From assembly GCA_037443945.1 (NCBI GenBank), contig JBBINH010000008.1, positions 1 to 64,000 of the forward strand: a DNA stretch of 64,000 nucleotides, read 5' to 3'. Of this stretch, positions 28,772 to 36,456 are shown piece after piece (within the stretch, counting starts at the first letter, position 1; each line of letters opens with the position of its first letter). The stretch is from SSF26 sp037443945 (GTDB lineage: Bacteria; Chloroflexota; Anaerolineae; J102). Under the pieces are notes generated by a model, which did not search any database, was not told where the DNA came from, and saw only the letters and a program-made list of their open reading frames with translations. Made by a program: the position numbers and the translations under genes.

Positions 28772-29362
28772 ATGAGTAAAGTCATCGTCGAACTCTCTAT
28801 GTCGTTGGACGGCTTCATCGCACGACCGGACGGTAGCACCGACGAGGTCCATGCGTGGTACTTCAACGGGGCGACCGAGGTCAAGATGCCGAACAGCGAA
28901 CTGACTTTCAGGACCGACCCGGTAAGCGCAGAACTCATCCGGGAGCAATTTCGCACCGTCGGTGCCAATGTGACCGGACGACGGACTTTTGAGGATGCCG
29001 GCGCATGGGGAGGACGGGATCCCTACGGCGTCCCCAGTTTTATCGTGTCACACACCGTGCCCGCAGAGTGGTCAAGGCCGGACTCCCCGTTCACGTTTGT
29101 GACCGACGGCGTTGCCAGCGCCATCGCTCAGGCCAAGGCAGCGGCCGGCGGCAAGAACGTTGCAGTCGCAGCTGCCTCTATTGCTCAGCAGTGCTTGAGG
29201 TTGGGCCTCTTGGACGAGATCCAACTTCATATCGCCCCCGTCCTGCTGGGGGAAGGCATTCGCCTGTTCGACCACCTCGGTGTCGGTCCCATTGCGCTCG
29301 AGTGTATACGGGTTGTCGAGGCTCCCCGCGTCACGCATCTATTCTACCGAGTCATTAAGTGA
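28772..29362 (+). CDS. Dihydrofolate-reductase-family (RibD C-terminal-like) protein
   Basis: A 196-residue protein of the RibD_C/DHFR-like fold. It begins MSKVIVELSMSLDGFIARPD, shows the nucleotide-binding segment NVTGRRTFEDAG, and ends with LDEIQLHIAPVLLGEGIRLF and a closing YRVIK. Members reduce pterin- or flavin-type substrates with NADPH; true DHFR activity is not implied. The start is supported by GAGGGAG 5 bases upstream. The gene begins 28 bases after the GTTGGGC box of an attC-like site and is followed by attC-like fragments in the same orientation, which is the layout of an integron gene cassette. Confidence 0.88.
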   Translation: MSKVIVELSMSLDGFIARPDGSTDEVHAWYFNGATEVKMPNSELTFRTDPVSAELIREQFRTVGANVTGRRTFEDAGAWGGRDPYGVPSFIVSHTVPAEWSRPDSPFTFVTDGVASAIAQAKAAAGGKNVAVAAASIAQQCLRLGLLDEIQLHIAPVLLGEGIRLFDHLGVGPIALECIRVVEAPRVTHLFYRVIK

Positions 29363-29397
29363 GCGGATTCGTGTGGTTTTTGCACGCTCCGGTTGCC

Positions 29398-29576
29398 GCC
29401 CAACCCGTTGCTGGAGGCCGACGCAGGGCCTAACGGCCTTGCTCGGTTCAGGCGACCTGTTTCCTTCCCTTGTGTAGAGACTATGCCGCTCTGTGCGGCT
29501 GATGCGCAAACCGTTCGCCGGCCTTCCCCCGGCCGTTTGACAAAGGGAACCCTGGCGTTATGCTGGCTGTCAACGG
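29398..29576 (+). other. Degenerate attC-like element
   Basis: It starts with the core box GCCCAAC (29398-29404) 36 bases after the DHFR-like stop codon. CCGTTG (29405-29410) pairs with CAACGG (29571-29576), CAGGG (29425-29429) with CCCTG (29550-29554) and AACGGCC (29432-29438) with GGCCGTT (29531-29537). A possible 3' box GTTATGC is near 29557. The match is weaker and longer than a classical site, so it may be decayed or composite. Confidence 0.35.
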
Positions 29577-29613
29577 AGGTAAGCGGCCAGCGGGGACGAC
29601 ACCCGCAGCGGCC

Positions 29614-29655
29614 GTCGAACCGTTCATTGCAGCAGACCCTGGGTCGTGGCTGCAA
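29614..29655 (+). other. attC-like half site with hairpin
   Basis: The box GTCGAAC (29614-29620) is followed by a hairpin in which TTGCAGC (29627-29633) pairs with GCTGCAA (29649-29655) and GACCC (29635-29639) with GGGTC (29641-29645). A single extra A on one side and GTG on the other mimic extrahelical bases. The closing GTTRRRY box is not found downstream. Confidence 0.4.
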
Positions 29656-29719
29656 GCAGGCGGACCGCCGGGGTAGCTTAGCTCTTCTGTTTGCCCGTTT
29701 TCTGTGAAAGAGCAACGAG

Positions 29720-30571
29720 ATGGAAGCAAAAGATTTATTACGCATCGGATGGCAACAAGCAATCAAAGAATGGGTCCGTCGAGTAAAACCGGGACTGACC
29801 GATGAGTTTGTTCAGTTCTTTGCACTGGCTTTTAAGCCCATTACCTACCGAGACCAGGCGCGTTTCGGGGTACATTCGTCTTGCATTAGTTTGTGTATAG
29901 GCAACATTTGGCTGGCAGCATTGTATAAGCAAATCTGGTTACTGGTGGACGAATCTTTGCAAGATTCCAGATTCCGTTTTGTGCTTGCTAGATCTACTGA
30001 GCGTTATATACCATTATATTGGTTAATAGCCGAATACGAAGCAATAACAGACATTTTATATTCACAAGAGATTTGGATGTCATATACCAATGCTTGTTTT
30101 AAAGTTCTAGATTCACCTATTTCTCGGATTAATATCCAAAAAAATCAAATAAACAAAGTAAAATTAAGTGAACTTGAAATGAATACATCGGCACAATTTT
30201 CTGAAAAAGTCACACTTATCTTAGAAGATACACAGAATGAATTTCCTGAGGGCGCTATTCAAGAAGTTACACTAGAATTACGAAAGCGCAATCATTTACT
30301 AAGAAAACAAGCTATTGCAAGATATGGCTATCGTTGTCAAGTTTGTGACTTTTCTTTTGAAGAGTTCTACGGTGAGCTAGGCAAGGGCTATATCGAAGTT
30401 CATCATTTGAATCCACTTTCAGATCGTGAAAACGAAGAAATTACAAGCATTGAAGATGTAGCAGTTGTATGTGCAAATTGTCATCGAATTCTGCATCGTA
30501 ACGGCAAGAATCCCATTCCTCTTGAGCATCTGCGAGAGATCGTAAAGCAAAAAAGAAAGACGGCATCCTAG
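29720..30571 (+). CDS. HNH endonuclease-domain protein, AT-rich
   Basis: A 283-residue protein. The C-terminal 90 residues form an HNH nuclease domain with CQVCDFSF, the core IEVHHLNPLS and CANCHRILHR. The paired Cys are likely to bind structural zinc and the His residues to bind the catalytic metal. The N-terminal 180 residues are unrecognised and contain hydrophobic and aromatic stretches. Base composition is strikingly AT-rich (roughly one third G+C by eye at 30050-30350) compared with well over 60% around it, so recent acquisition is likely. HNH proteins with such N-terminal regions often act in defence or restriction; that role is inference only. Confidence 0.82.
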   Translation: MEAKDLLRIGWQQAIKEWVRRVKPGLTDEFVQFFALAFKPITYRDQARFGVHSSCISLCIGNIWLAALYKQIWLLVDESLQDSRFRFVLARSTERYIPLYWLIAEYEAITDILYSQEIWMSYTNACFKVLDSPISRINIQKNQINKVKLSELEMNTSAQFSEKVTLILEDTQNEFPEGAIQEVTLELRKRNHLLRKQAIARYGYRCQVCDFSFEEFYGELGKGYIEVHHLNPLSDRENEEITSIEDVAVVCANCHRILHRNGKNPIPLEHLREIVKQKRKTAS

Positions 30572-30597
30572 CAATGAATTGCACTTATCAAGTTCCC

Positions 30598-30699
30598 GGA
30601 CCTTAGGTGTAGGACTTTTCAAGGTCTCAACGGTAAAGATATAAAAATCAAAGGCTCATGTTCAGCCTCTGTCCCTTTGCGCAACGTCTGCACATGAGC
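30598..30699. repeat. Inverted repeats between convergent genes
   Basis: GACCTT (30599-30604) pairs with AAGGTC (30621-30626), and GCTCATG (30654-30660) pairs with CATGAGC (30693-30699). They could be terminators or the decayed end of a cassette site. Neither has a convincing T tract or core box. Confidence 0.35.
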
Positions 30700-30738
30700 T
30701 GGGCGTTTTCCTTGTGGGTGTCCGCTCTCCTGCCCCTT

Positions 30739-31587
30739 TCACCCGACGGACGCGTCCCGGGCGGGAAGGTGTTGGCGACGATTCAACCAGGTGAGGATGG
30801 CCGCCAACACGCCGCCGCCGATGGCCAACGACTTATCGCTGACCGTGTAGAGCGCCTCCACATCGCCACGGGGGTCAATATCCCCCACTTTCATCCCCGA
30901 CGTCACTTCCAGACCGGGATACAACAAACCACGCACAAGCCCGGTCAGCCCGGCCGTTACGGCGAGCGGTCCTGCGGCCCCGACGACATAGCCCACTTCT
31001 TGTCCCTCGACGACCCGATCGCCCAAAGCCACCTGCGGTTGCCACACGCCGGCAACAGGAGCCCGCAGCAAACGCTCCTGACGAAAGCCGGCAATGGCGC
31101 CGGGAATGCCCGTATCGGGTTCGGCCGCTCCCTGCCACAACACCCGCCCCAACCGATGGCCGCGATTCGTCTCGATGACGGCATGGCAATTCACCCCAGC
31201 CGTGAAACCCGGCCCCAGACCGATGACCAATGGGGCCTGGTCAGGTCGGGCCGAGTCCGCACGTTTGCGCAAACGGGCATCCACCAGGACGATAGGCCGC
31301 ACCTGCGCGATGACCTCATCGCCGGGAATAGGCAGGATGGGCAGGCCACCGGCGGCCGCCAGCGCTAAGGCAGCCGCCACCGTATCCACCCGCACCGCCT
31401 GCACGTCCTCAACGGTCCAGGCGCCGTCGTAAACGGCCTGGGCGAAGGCTACGGTCCGCCGCACGGCCAATGGCTGCGGCAGTTCGGTGGCGATGAGGGG
31501 AAAACCGGCCTGGTGCAACCGCAGGAGAACCCCGGTGGCCAAATCACCGGCCCCGCGCACGAGGACGAGAACATCGGAAAAAAGCAT
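30739..31587 (-). CDS. yqeB: YqeB/EF2563-family selenium-dependent molybdenum hydroxylase accessory protein
   Basis: A 282-residue protein starting MLFSDVLVLVRGAGDLATGV, with the glycine-rich N-terminal nucleotide-binding signature of the EF2563 family. Further family segments are IVLVDARLRKR, IGLGPGFTAGVNCHAVIET, RAPVAGVWQP and SGMKVGDIDPR. In other bacteria this gene accompanies Xdh-type molybdenum hydroxylases that need labile selenium, and is a genomic marker of that trait; its exact biochemical step is not proven. It lies 19 bases after the molybdopterin subunit gene and is the last gene of the operon. No strong ribosome binding site is visible, which suggests translational coupling. Confidence 0.9.
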   Translation of the reverse strand: MLFSDVLVLVRGAGDLATGVLLRLHQAGFPLIATELPQPLAVRRTVAFAQAVYDGAWTVEDVQAVRVDTVAAALALAAAGGLPILPIPGDEVIAQVRPIVLVDARLRKRADSARPDQAPLVIGLGPGFTAGVNCHAVIETNRGHRLGRVLWQGAAEPDTGIPGAIAGFRQERLLRAPVAGVWQPQVALGDRVVEGQEVGYVVGAAGPLAVTAGLTGLVRGLLYPGLEVTSGMKVGDIDPRGDVEALYTVSDKSLAIGGGVLAAILTWLNRRQHLPARDASVG

Positions 31588-31606
31588 GGCGCCGCCAAAG
31601 CCATCT

Positions 31607-33847
31607 TCAGCCGAGCCCCGCCTCGCGCAGACGCAGCGCCACTTTTTCCGGGGTCAGCGGCAGATCGTGGAACCAAATGCCGGTGGCCGCATGGACGGCG
31701 GCGGCAATGGCCGGCGCCGTCGGAATGAAAGGCATTTCCGCCACCCCACGTGCCCCCCAAGGCCCCTGGGGATCGGGGATTTCGAGCAGGATACTGTTCA
31801 CCTGGGGCGGCACATCCAGGGCCGTGGGCACGAGATAGGTGCTCAGCCGATCGGTCAGCACCCGCCCCCTCTCCTGTTTGAAGTCCTCCAGGATGGCCCA
31901 GCCGACGCTCTGCGACACACCGCCTTCGATCTGGCCTTCGATCATCTGTGGGTTGATGGCATGGCCGACATCGTTCGCCGACCATATCCGCAGGACCTGA
32001 ATATGACCGGTATCGAGATCCACCTCCACCTCGACGGCCTGAGCGCAGTAGCCATACGAGATGTTGGGATCAGCGGCACCGGTTTCGGGGTCGTATGGCG
32101 TGGTCGGCCGGGGCACGTAGCGATACGTGGCGATACAGGGCCGATCCTCCTCGTTTTCCCACATGGCTTTGGCCAGACGGGCCGCGCCGAGGATGGCATT
32201 CCCGGCCATGAACGTCATCCGGCTGGCGCTGGCACTGCCGCTGTTCTCGGTTTGCGAGGTATCCGAGGCGATCAACTCGATGCGTTCGATGGGCAACCCT
32301 AAGGCCTCGGCCGCCATCTGCAGCATGGCCTGATGACTGCCCTGTCCTACATCGGCGCCGGCATGGCGGACCACGGCCCGTTCGATCTCGCCGCTGCCGT
32401 GAAGCTCCACCGTGGCCCAGCATTCGTCCACAAAACCCAGGCTGAAACCGACGTTTTTGAAGCAGCAGGCAATACCGATGCCCCGGGCCTTGCGCGCCGG
32501 GCCGAGGTCCAGCGAAAAGGCGCGATGGGCCGGCTCCAGGACGGCTTCGGCAGCGGCCGGGGTCGGCCGTTGCCAGCCTTGCGCCGTCTGCCGCCAGCCC
32601 GCAGCCCGCGCACAGGCTTCGAGCACCGAAGCCACCGACACCCCCGGCGGCACCACGCTCCCGGTTGCCAGCAGGCTACCTTCCCGCCACACATTGCGCA
32701 GGCGCAGCTCGACCGGGTCCATATCCAGGGCCTCGGCCAGACGGTTCATCTGCATTTCGGCGATCCAGTGACCCTGCGGTCCGCCAAAGCCGCGAAAAGC
32801 CCCTGCGGCCAGATTGTTCGTGTACACCGTGCGCGCATCGACCCACACATGGGGAATGACATACGGCCCCAGACAGGCCAGGGTGAGATTGCCCAGCACT
32901 TTGGTCGACGTATACGCGTAAGCGCCGGCATCCGTGGTCACATCCACCTGCGCCGCCACCAGACGACCGTCCTTCGTGGCCCCCCAGCGGGCATGAGCCA
33001 CCATCGCATGGCGTTTGTGATGCCCGCGGATGGACTCCTGCCGCGACCACACGATTTTGACCGGCCGTTGCAAGCGCCAGGCGGCCAGGGCCAGGATGAT
33101 CTGCACACTCATGTCCTCACGACCGCCGAAAGCGCCGCCCACCCCCACATAACGGACGACGATCTGCTCCGGCGGCAGGTTCAGAGCATGGGCAATCTGC
33201 TGGCGGTCCTTGTGCACCCACTGCCCGGCGGTGATCACCTCGATGCGTCCGTCGGGCAACACATGGGCCACGCCGGCCTCCGGTTGCAGATAGGCATGCT
33301 CTTGCGGGCCTGATGTGTACGTGTGTTCGACAATGACATCGGCCTGGGCAAAGCCCGCTTCGATATCCCCGCGTCGGATTTTGTAGGCCAACAGCACGTT
33401 GCTATCCCCACGTTCAGGATGAACCAGGGGCGCATTCGGCGCCAGGGCCTCGGCGATGCTGTAAACACCCGGAAGCTCTTCGTAGGCGATATCAATGGCG
33501 TGCAAAGCCGCTTCGGCCTGGGCCTCGGTCTCGGCGATCACCAACGCCACCTGGTCCAGTAAACAGCGCACAACCCCACCGACCTTGCCGCAGAGAACGG
33601 GTTGGTCGGGGATATTGAGGCCGTATTCGTTGACGGGAACATCGTCGGCGGCGAGAACGGCCACCACCCCCGGCATGGCCAGGGCCGGGGTGGGATCAAA
33701 GCGGGTGATGCGGGCATGAGGCCGGTCGGGCCAGAGGATCTTCATGTAAAGCTGGCCCGGCAGGTTGACATCGGCGGGATAAGGCAAGGCGCCCGTCACC
33801 TTGAGACGGGCATCAAAGCGAGGCAACGAGGAACCAGTGGCACGCAT
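31607..33847 (-). CDS. Xanthine dehydrogenase-family molybdopterin-binding subunit
   Basis: A 746-residue large subunit of a molybdenum hydroxylase. Domain order is the normal one: an a/b hammerhead (RFDARLKVTGALPYPADV) followed by the two molybdopterin-binding domains. Motifs seen include GVGGAFGGRED, AGAFRGFGGPQGHW and, near the C-terminus, GARGVAEMPF, whose Glu corresponds to the catalytic base. Substrates could be xanthine, hypoxanthine or another N-heterocycle; the YqeB neighbour favours the purine/selenium type. Its ATG overlaps the TGA of the FAD/2Fe-2S gene by one base, so the subunits are coupled. Confidence 0.93.
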   Translation of the reverse strand: MRATGSSLPRFDARLKVTGALPYPADVNLPGQLYMKILWPDRPHARITRFDPTPALAMPGVVAVLAADDVPVNEYGLNIPDQPVLCGKVGGVVRCLLDQVALVIAETEAQAEAALHAIDIAYEELPGVYSIAEALAPNAPLVHPERGDSNVLLAYKIRRGDIEAGFAQADVIVEHTYTSGPQEHAYLQPEAGVAHVLPDGRIEVITAGQWVHKDRQQIAHALNLPPEQIVVRYVGVGGAFGGREDMSVQIILALAAWRLQRPVKIVWSRQESIRGHHKRHAMVAHARWGATKDGRLVAAQVDVTTDAGAYAYTSTKVLGNLTLACLGPYVIPHVWVDARTVYTNNLAAGAFRGFGGPQGHWIAEMQMNRLAEALDMDPVELRLRNVWREGSLLATGSVVPPGVSVASVLEACARAAGWRQTAQGWQRPTPAAAEAVLEPAHRAFSLDLGPARKARGIGIACCFKNVGFSLGFVDECWATVELHGSGEIERAVVRHAGADVGQGSHQAMLQMAAEALGLPIERIELIASDTSQTENSGSASASRMTFMAGNAILGAARLAKAMWENEEDRPCIATYRYVPRPTTPYDPETGAADPNISYGYCAQAVEVEVDLDTGHIQVLRIWSANDVGHAINPQMIEGQIEGGVSQSVGWAILEDFKQERGRVLTDRLSTYLVPTALDVPPQVNSILLEIPDPQGPWGARGVAEMPFIPTAPAIAAAVHAATGIWFHDLPLTPEKVALRLREAGLG

Positions 33848-35256
33848 CAGATCCGTCCTCCGGCAGCCACAATGGCATCGAGGATTTTGCTATAGCCGGT
33901 ACATCGGCAGAGATTACCGGCAATCGCCTCCAGAGCCTGCGAACGGGTGGGCCGCGGGCATTCGGCCAGAAGACTGGCCGCGGCCATGATCAGACCCGGC
34001 GTGCAAAAACCGCATTGGACGGCGCCGTCCAGGATGAAACGCTCCTGCACGGGATGCAGACGACCGTCGGCGGCCAGGCCCTCGATGGTGACCACCTCGG
34101 CCCCATGGGCGCGTCCCGCCGGTACCAGGCAACTCATCACGGCGATGCCGTCCAACCAAACGGTACAGGCGCCGCATTCGCCCTCGCCACAGCCCTCCTT
34201 GGTCCCGGTCATCTGACCGCATTCGCGCAGGGCATCGAGCAAGGTGCGATGGGCCGCCGCGGGCAAGACGGTGGGCCGACCGTTGAGGACGCAGTGGACA
34301 TCCCCCTGCGGCGACATCGAACCCGTGACCGGAGGGAAATGCCCATCGGTATGGCCCCAGAGCATGACCGGATTGTCGATCCACCCCTCCCGTTCGCGAC
34401 CCTCGGCCAGAAGCGTCAAGGCCCGTTGGGTGATCACCTCGGCGAGATGGCGGCGATAGGCCGCAGAGGCGCGCACATCGTCGATGGGCCGAATCGCTTC
34501 CTGAACGAGCCGGGCGGCCCTGGCAATGCGCTCGGCGGTCAAGGGATACCCGACCAAAGCCGCTTCGGCCGCCGGCGCCCGCACAATGGTGGGTGCCACC
34601 GCGCCAAAGGCCAGACGAGCCTCGCGCACGCTATCCCCCTCAAAATCGAGCCAAACGGCGATGTTGACCAGGCTAATAGCCTGGGCGCGACGGAGTCCGG
34701 CCTTGATGAACATCCCGCGGGCCGTGGGCGGCGGTACGGGCAGGCGGATATCGATCACCATCTCATCGGGTTGGCGGACCGTCCGGCGCACGCCCAGAAA
34801 GAAATCGGGCAAGGCCACCGTACGTTGGCCGCGCACCGAGGCCAGGGTTACTTCGGCACCCAGGACCCACAGGGCCGGGATGGTGTCGTTGGCCGGCGAG
34901 GCCGTAACCACGTTGCCGGCAATCGTCCCGCGATTGCGGATCGGAGGCGCGCCGACCTCCCAGCAGGCCCGTACCAGCGGCCAGGCGTATTGCCGCAGCA
35001 CGGGATCGGCCACGGCCAGATTGTGGGTGACCAACGGCCCGATGTGAATCCACCCATCCGTCAGGGTCACCCTATCGAGACCGGGCAGGCGCGAGATATC
35101 GATGAGAACATCGGGAATGGGCGCACCGAATTCGATTTCGACCAGGACATCGGTGCCGCCGGCTACGAGACGGGCCAAACCGCCGGCATTGTGGGCGGCC
35201 AGAGCCGTCAACGCCTCATCAAGGGTGGTGGGAACGAGATAATGACGGCAAATCAT
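33847..35256 (-). CDS. Fused FAD-binding and 2Fe-2S subunit of a molybdenum hydroxylase
   Basis: A 469-residue fusion. Residues about 1-275 are the FAD-binding medium subunit (LVAGGTDVLVEIEFG, IRNRGTIAGNVVTASPANDT). Residues about 305-469 are the small subunit with two 2Fe-2S sites: GCGEGECGACTVWLDG plus a later Cys, and QCGFCTPG plus GNLCRCTGY. Electrons from the molybdenum centre would pass through the clusters to FAD. In eukaryotic xanthine dehydrogenase the order is Fe-S then FAD; here it is reversed. The gene overlaps the downstream molybdopterin subunit and follows a 65-residue gene by 28 bases. No clear ribosome binding site precedes the ATG. Confidence 0.93.
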   Translation of the reverse strand: MICRHYLVPTTLDEALTALAAHNAGGLARLVAGGTDVLVEIEFGAPIPDVLIDISRLPGLDRVTLTDGWIHIGPLVTHNLAVADPVLRQYAWPLVRACWEVGAPPIRNRGTIAGNVVTASPANDTIPALWVLGAEVTLASVRGQRTVALPDFFLGVRRTVRQPDEMVIDIRLPVPPPTARGMFIKAGLRRAQAISLVNIAVWLDFEGDSVREARLAFGAVAPTIVRAPAAEAALVGYPLTAERIARAARLVQEAIRPIDDVRASAAYRRHLAEVITQRALTLLAEGREREGWIDNPVMLWGHTDGHFPPVTGSMSPQGDVHCVLNGRPTVLPAAAHRTLLDALRECGQMTGTKEGCGEGECGACTVWLDGIAVMSCLVPAGRAHGAEVVTIEGLAADGRLHPVQERFILDGAVQCGFCTPGLIMAAASLLAECPRPTRSQALEAIAGNLCRCTGYSKILDAIVAAGGRI

Positions 35257-35284
35257 AGACGGGGGTCATGGTGCTGCATGCGCT

Positions 35285-35482
35285 TCAAAAGCCGTAGAAG
35301 GTCTCGCCCAGCGTCAGCTCGCGTTCGCGAAAGTCGAGCAGACGTGCTGCTTCTTCCACGGTCTCGACTTCACCTGCATCCACCATCTCACGTAATAGCT
35401 CCCATTCGGCTTCGGTCAGGGTACCGTTGGCCAGTTTGGCTTCCCAGGTATCGGGCGGAGAAGTGGGCACGGGTTTGATCAT
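35285..35482 (-). CDS. Small hypothetical protein heading the molybdenum hydroxylase operon
   Basis: A 65-residue acidic protein (MIKPVPTSPPDTWEAKLANG at its start) predicted to be mostly helical, with EAEWELLREMVDAGEVETVEEAARLL in outline. No family is recognised. It is likely real: GGAGG stands 7 bases before the ATG and a consensus extended -10 promoter lies upstream. The FAD/2Fe-2S gene starts 28 bases after its stop. It could be a small regulator or assembly helper for the enzyme, but nothing in the sequence proves a function. Confidence 0.7.
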   Translation of the reverse strand: MIKPVPTSPPDTWEAKLANGTLTEAEWELLREMVDAGEVETVEEAARLLDFRERELTLGETFYGF

Positions 35483-35532
35483 CGTCGTTCCTCCAGAAGG
35501 GATTAACCGGCGACACTGCTGCGGTCGACCCC

Positions 35533-35541
35533 ATTATATCA
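35533..35541 (-). promoter_or_regulatory. Consensus extended -10 of the molybdenum hydroxylase operon
   Basis: On the minus strand the bases read TGA followed by TATAAT, a perfect extended -10. The first start codon (35482) is about 50 bases downstream. No good -35 is seen, as expected for this promoter type. Confidence 0.65.
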
Positions 35542-35628
35542 CGGCGATATGCGCAAGGCAGTCTCGTCAGGGGGCGGTGCTCAGGGCGACGACGGGCCAG
35601 GCGCGCCGCCGGGTCCGGTCGGGTGACG

Positions 35629-36363
35629 CTATTCCCCGCGCAGACGGTCGGGGTAATCGCCCATGAGCATATCCACCCCCAGGCGACGCAACCGCGCGGC
35701 GACGGCGGCGTCGTTGACGGTCCAGGTGTGAACCCGACGCCCCTGCGCGTGGGCACGGGCCACGAAGGCAGGCGTGAGCAGGGTATATTCGGGGTGCAGC
35801 GCCTCCACACGCGCCCGCCGGCGCCACCAATCGGCCCGCAGATACCAGGGCGAAAACGAACCCCACAAGGCCCCCAGGGTAATGCGCGGCTCCTGACGGC
35901 GCACGGCCCACAGGACGCGCGGGTTGAACGAGGAGATCATGGCCCGGTCGAAGAGATTGAGTCGCCGGAAAAGGTCCACGGCCAGGGTTTCCACCCCGTC
36001 AAGCCGGAGCGAATCGTTCACAAGCTCGATGTTGAGGAGAAGCCGGTCTCCTACGGCTTCGGCTACTTCTTCCGGTGTGGGCATGCGGGTGCCGGCAAAA
36101 CGGCTGTCGAACCAGGCCCCGACATCGAGGGCCCGTAAATCGGCAAATTTCCAGGCCCGCAAAGGACCGTGCGCGTCTTCGGTGCGCCCCAGCTCGCGAT
36201 CGTGGTGGACGATCAGCCGGCCGTCGGCCGTAATCTGCACGTCGAACTCGATGCCATCCGCGCCCATCTCCGCGGCCAGTTCGAAGGCAGGCAGCGTGTT
36301 CTCCGGAGCGTAGCCCGACGCCCCGCGATGGGCAAACACCAAGGTGCCGGGTGGCCAGTGCAT
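35629..36363 (-). CDS. Glycerophosphodiester phosphodiesterase
   Basis: A 244-residue cytosolic GDPD-type enzyme that splits glycerophosphodiesters into glycerol 3-phosphate and an alcohol. Signature residues are clear: FAHRGASGYAPENTLPAF near the N-terminus (catalytic His and metal Glu), EFDVQITADGRLIVHHD (second His), and the closing HTWTVND and GVDMLMGDYPDRL. Length is typical for the short bacterial form and no signal peptide is present. It lies between the etfA terminator and the molybdenum hydroxylase promoter, so it is probably transcribed on its own. Confidence 0.93.
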   Translation of the reverse strand: MHWPPGTLVFAHRGASGYAPENTLPAFELAAEMGADGIEFDVQITADGRLIVHHDRELGRTEDAHGPLRAWKFADLRALDVGAWFDSRFAGTRMPTPEEVAEAVGDRLLLNIELVNDSLRLDGVETLAVDLFRRLNLFDRAMISSFNPRVLWAVRRQEPRITLGALWGSFSPWYLRADWWRRRARVEALHPEYTLLTPAFVARAHAQGRRVHTWTVNDAAVAARLRRLGVDMLMGDYPDRLRGE

Positions 36364-36401
36364 GGCCGAGAAGCCGCAGAAGGCCCCGAGGGTTTGGGGA
36401 A

Positions 36402-36435
36402 GCAGAGCCGGGCCGCCAAAACGACCCGGCTCTGC
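36402..36435 (-). terminator. Hairpin terminator after etfA
   Basis: An 11-bp perfect stem (36402-36412 with 36425-36435, GCAGAGCCGGG arm) follows the etfA stop on the minus strand. The tail has only a few T residues. Confidence 0.65.
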
Positions 36436-36456
36436 GCCTGATCGGCCCGATGATGG

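Larger units (their letters stand above)
29363..29719. other. Gene-free stretch holding degenerate attC-like repeats
   Basis: About 357 bases between the DHFR-like and HNH genes. A 104-codon open frame crosses it, but its translation (PPNPLLEADAGP, SNRSLQQTLG) is the kind produced by reading attC sites as protein, so I do not call a gene. The two attC-like elements are listed separately. Confidence 0.5.

Noticed and set aside
29393..29707. A 104-codon open frame between the DHFR-like and HNH genes
   Set aside because: Its peptide is what attC-like repeats give when translated; no ribosome binding site and no domain.
30598..30630. A single palindromic sequence resembling one CRISPR repeat or an attC core
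   Set aside because: It occurs once, has no spacers or cas genes nearby and lacks the attC boxes.
34015..35478. A 487-codon plus-strand open frame opposite the FAD/2Fe-2S gene
   Set aside because: Antisense shadow of a conserved gene; low-complexity Gly/Arg/His composition.
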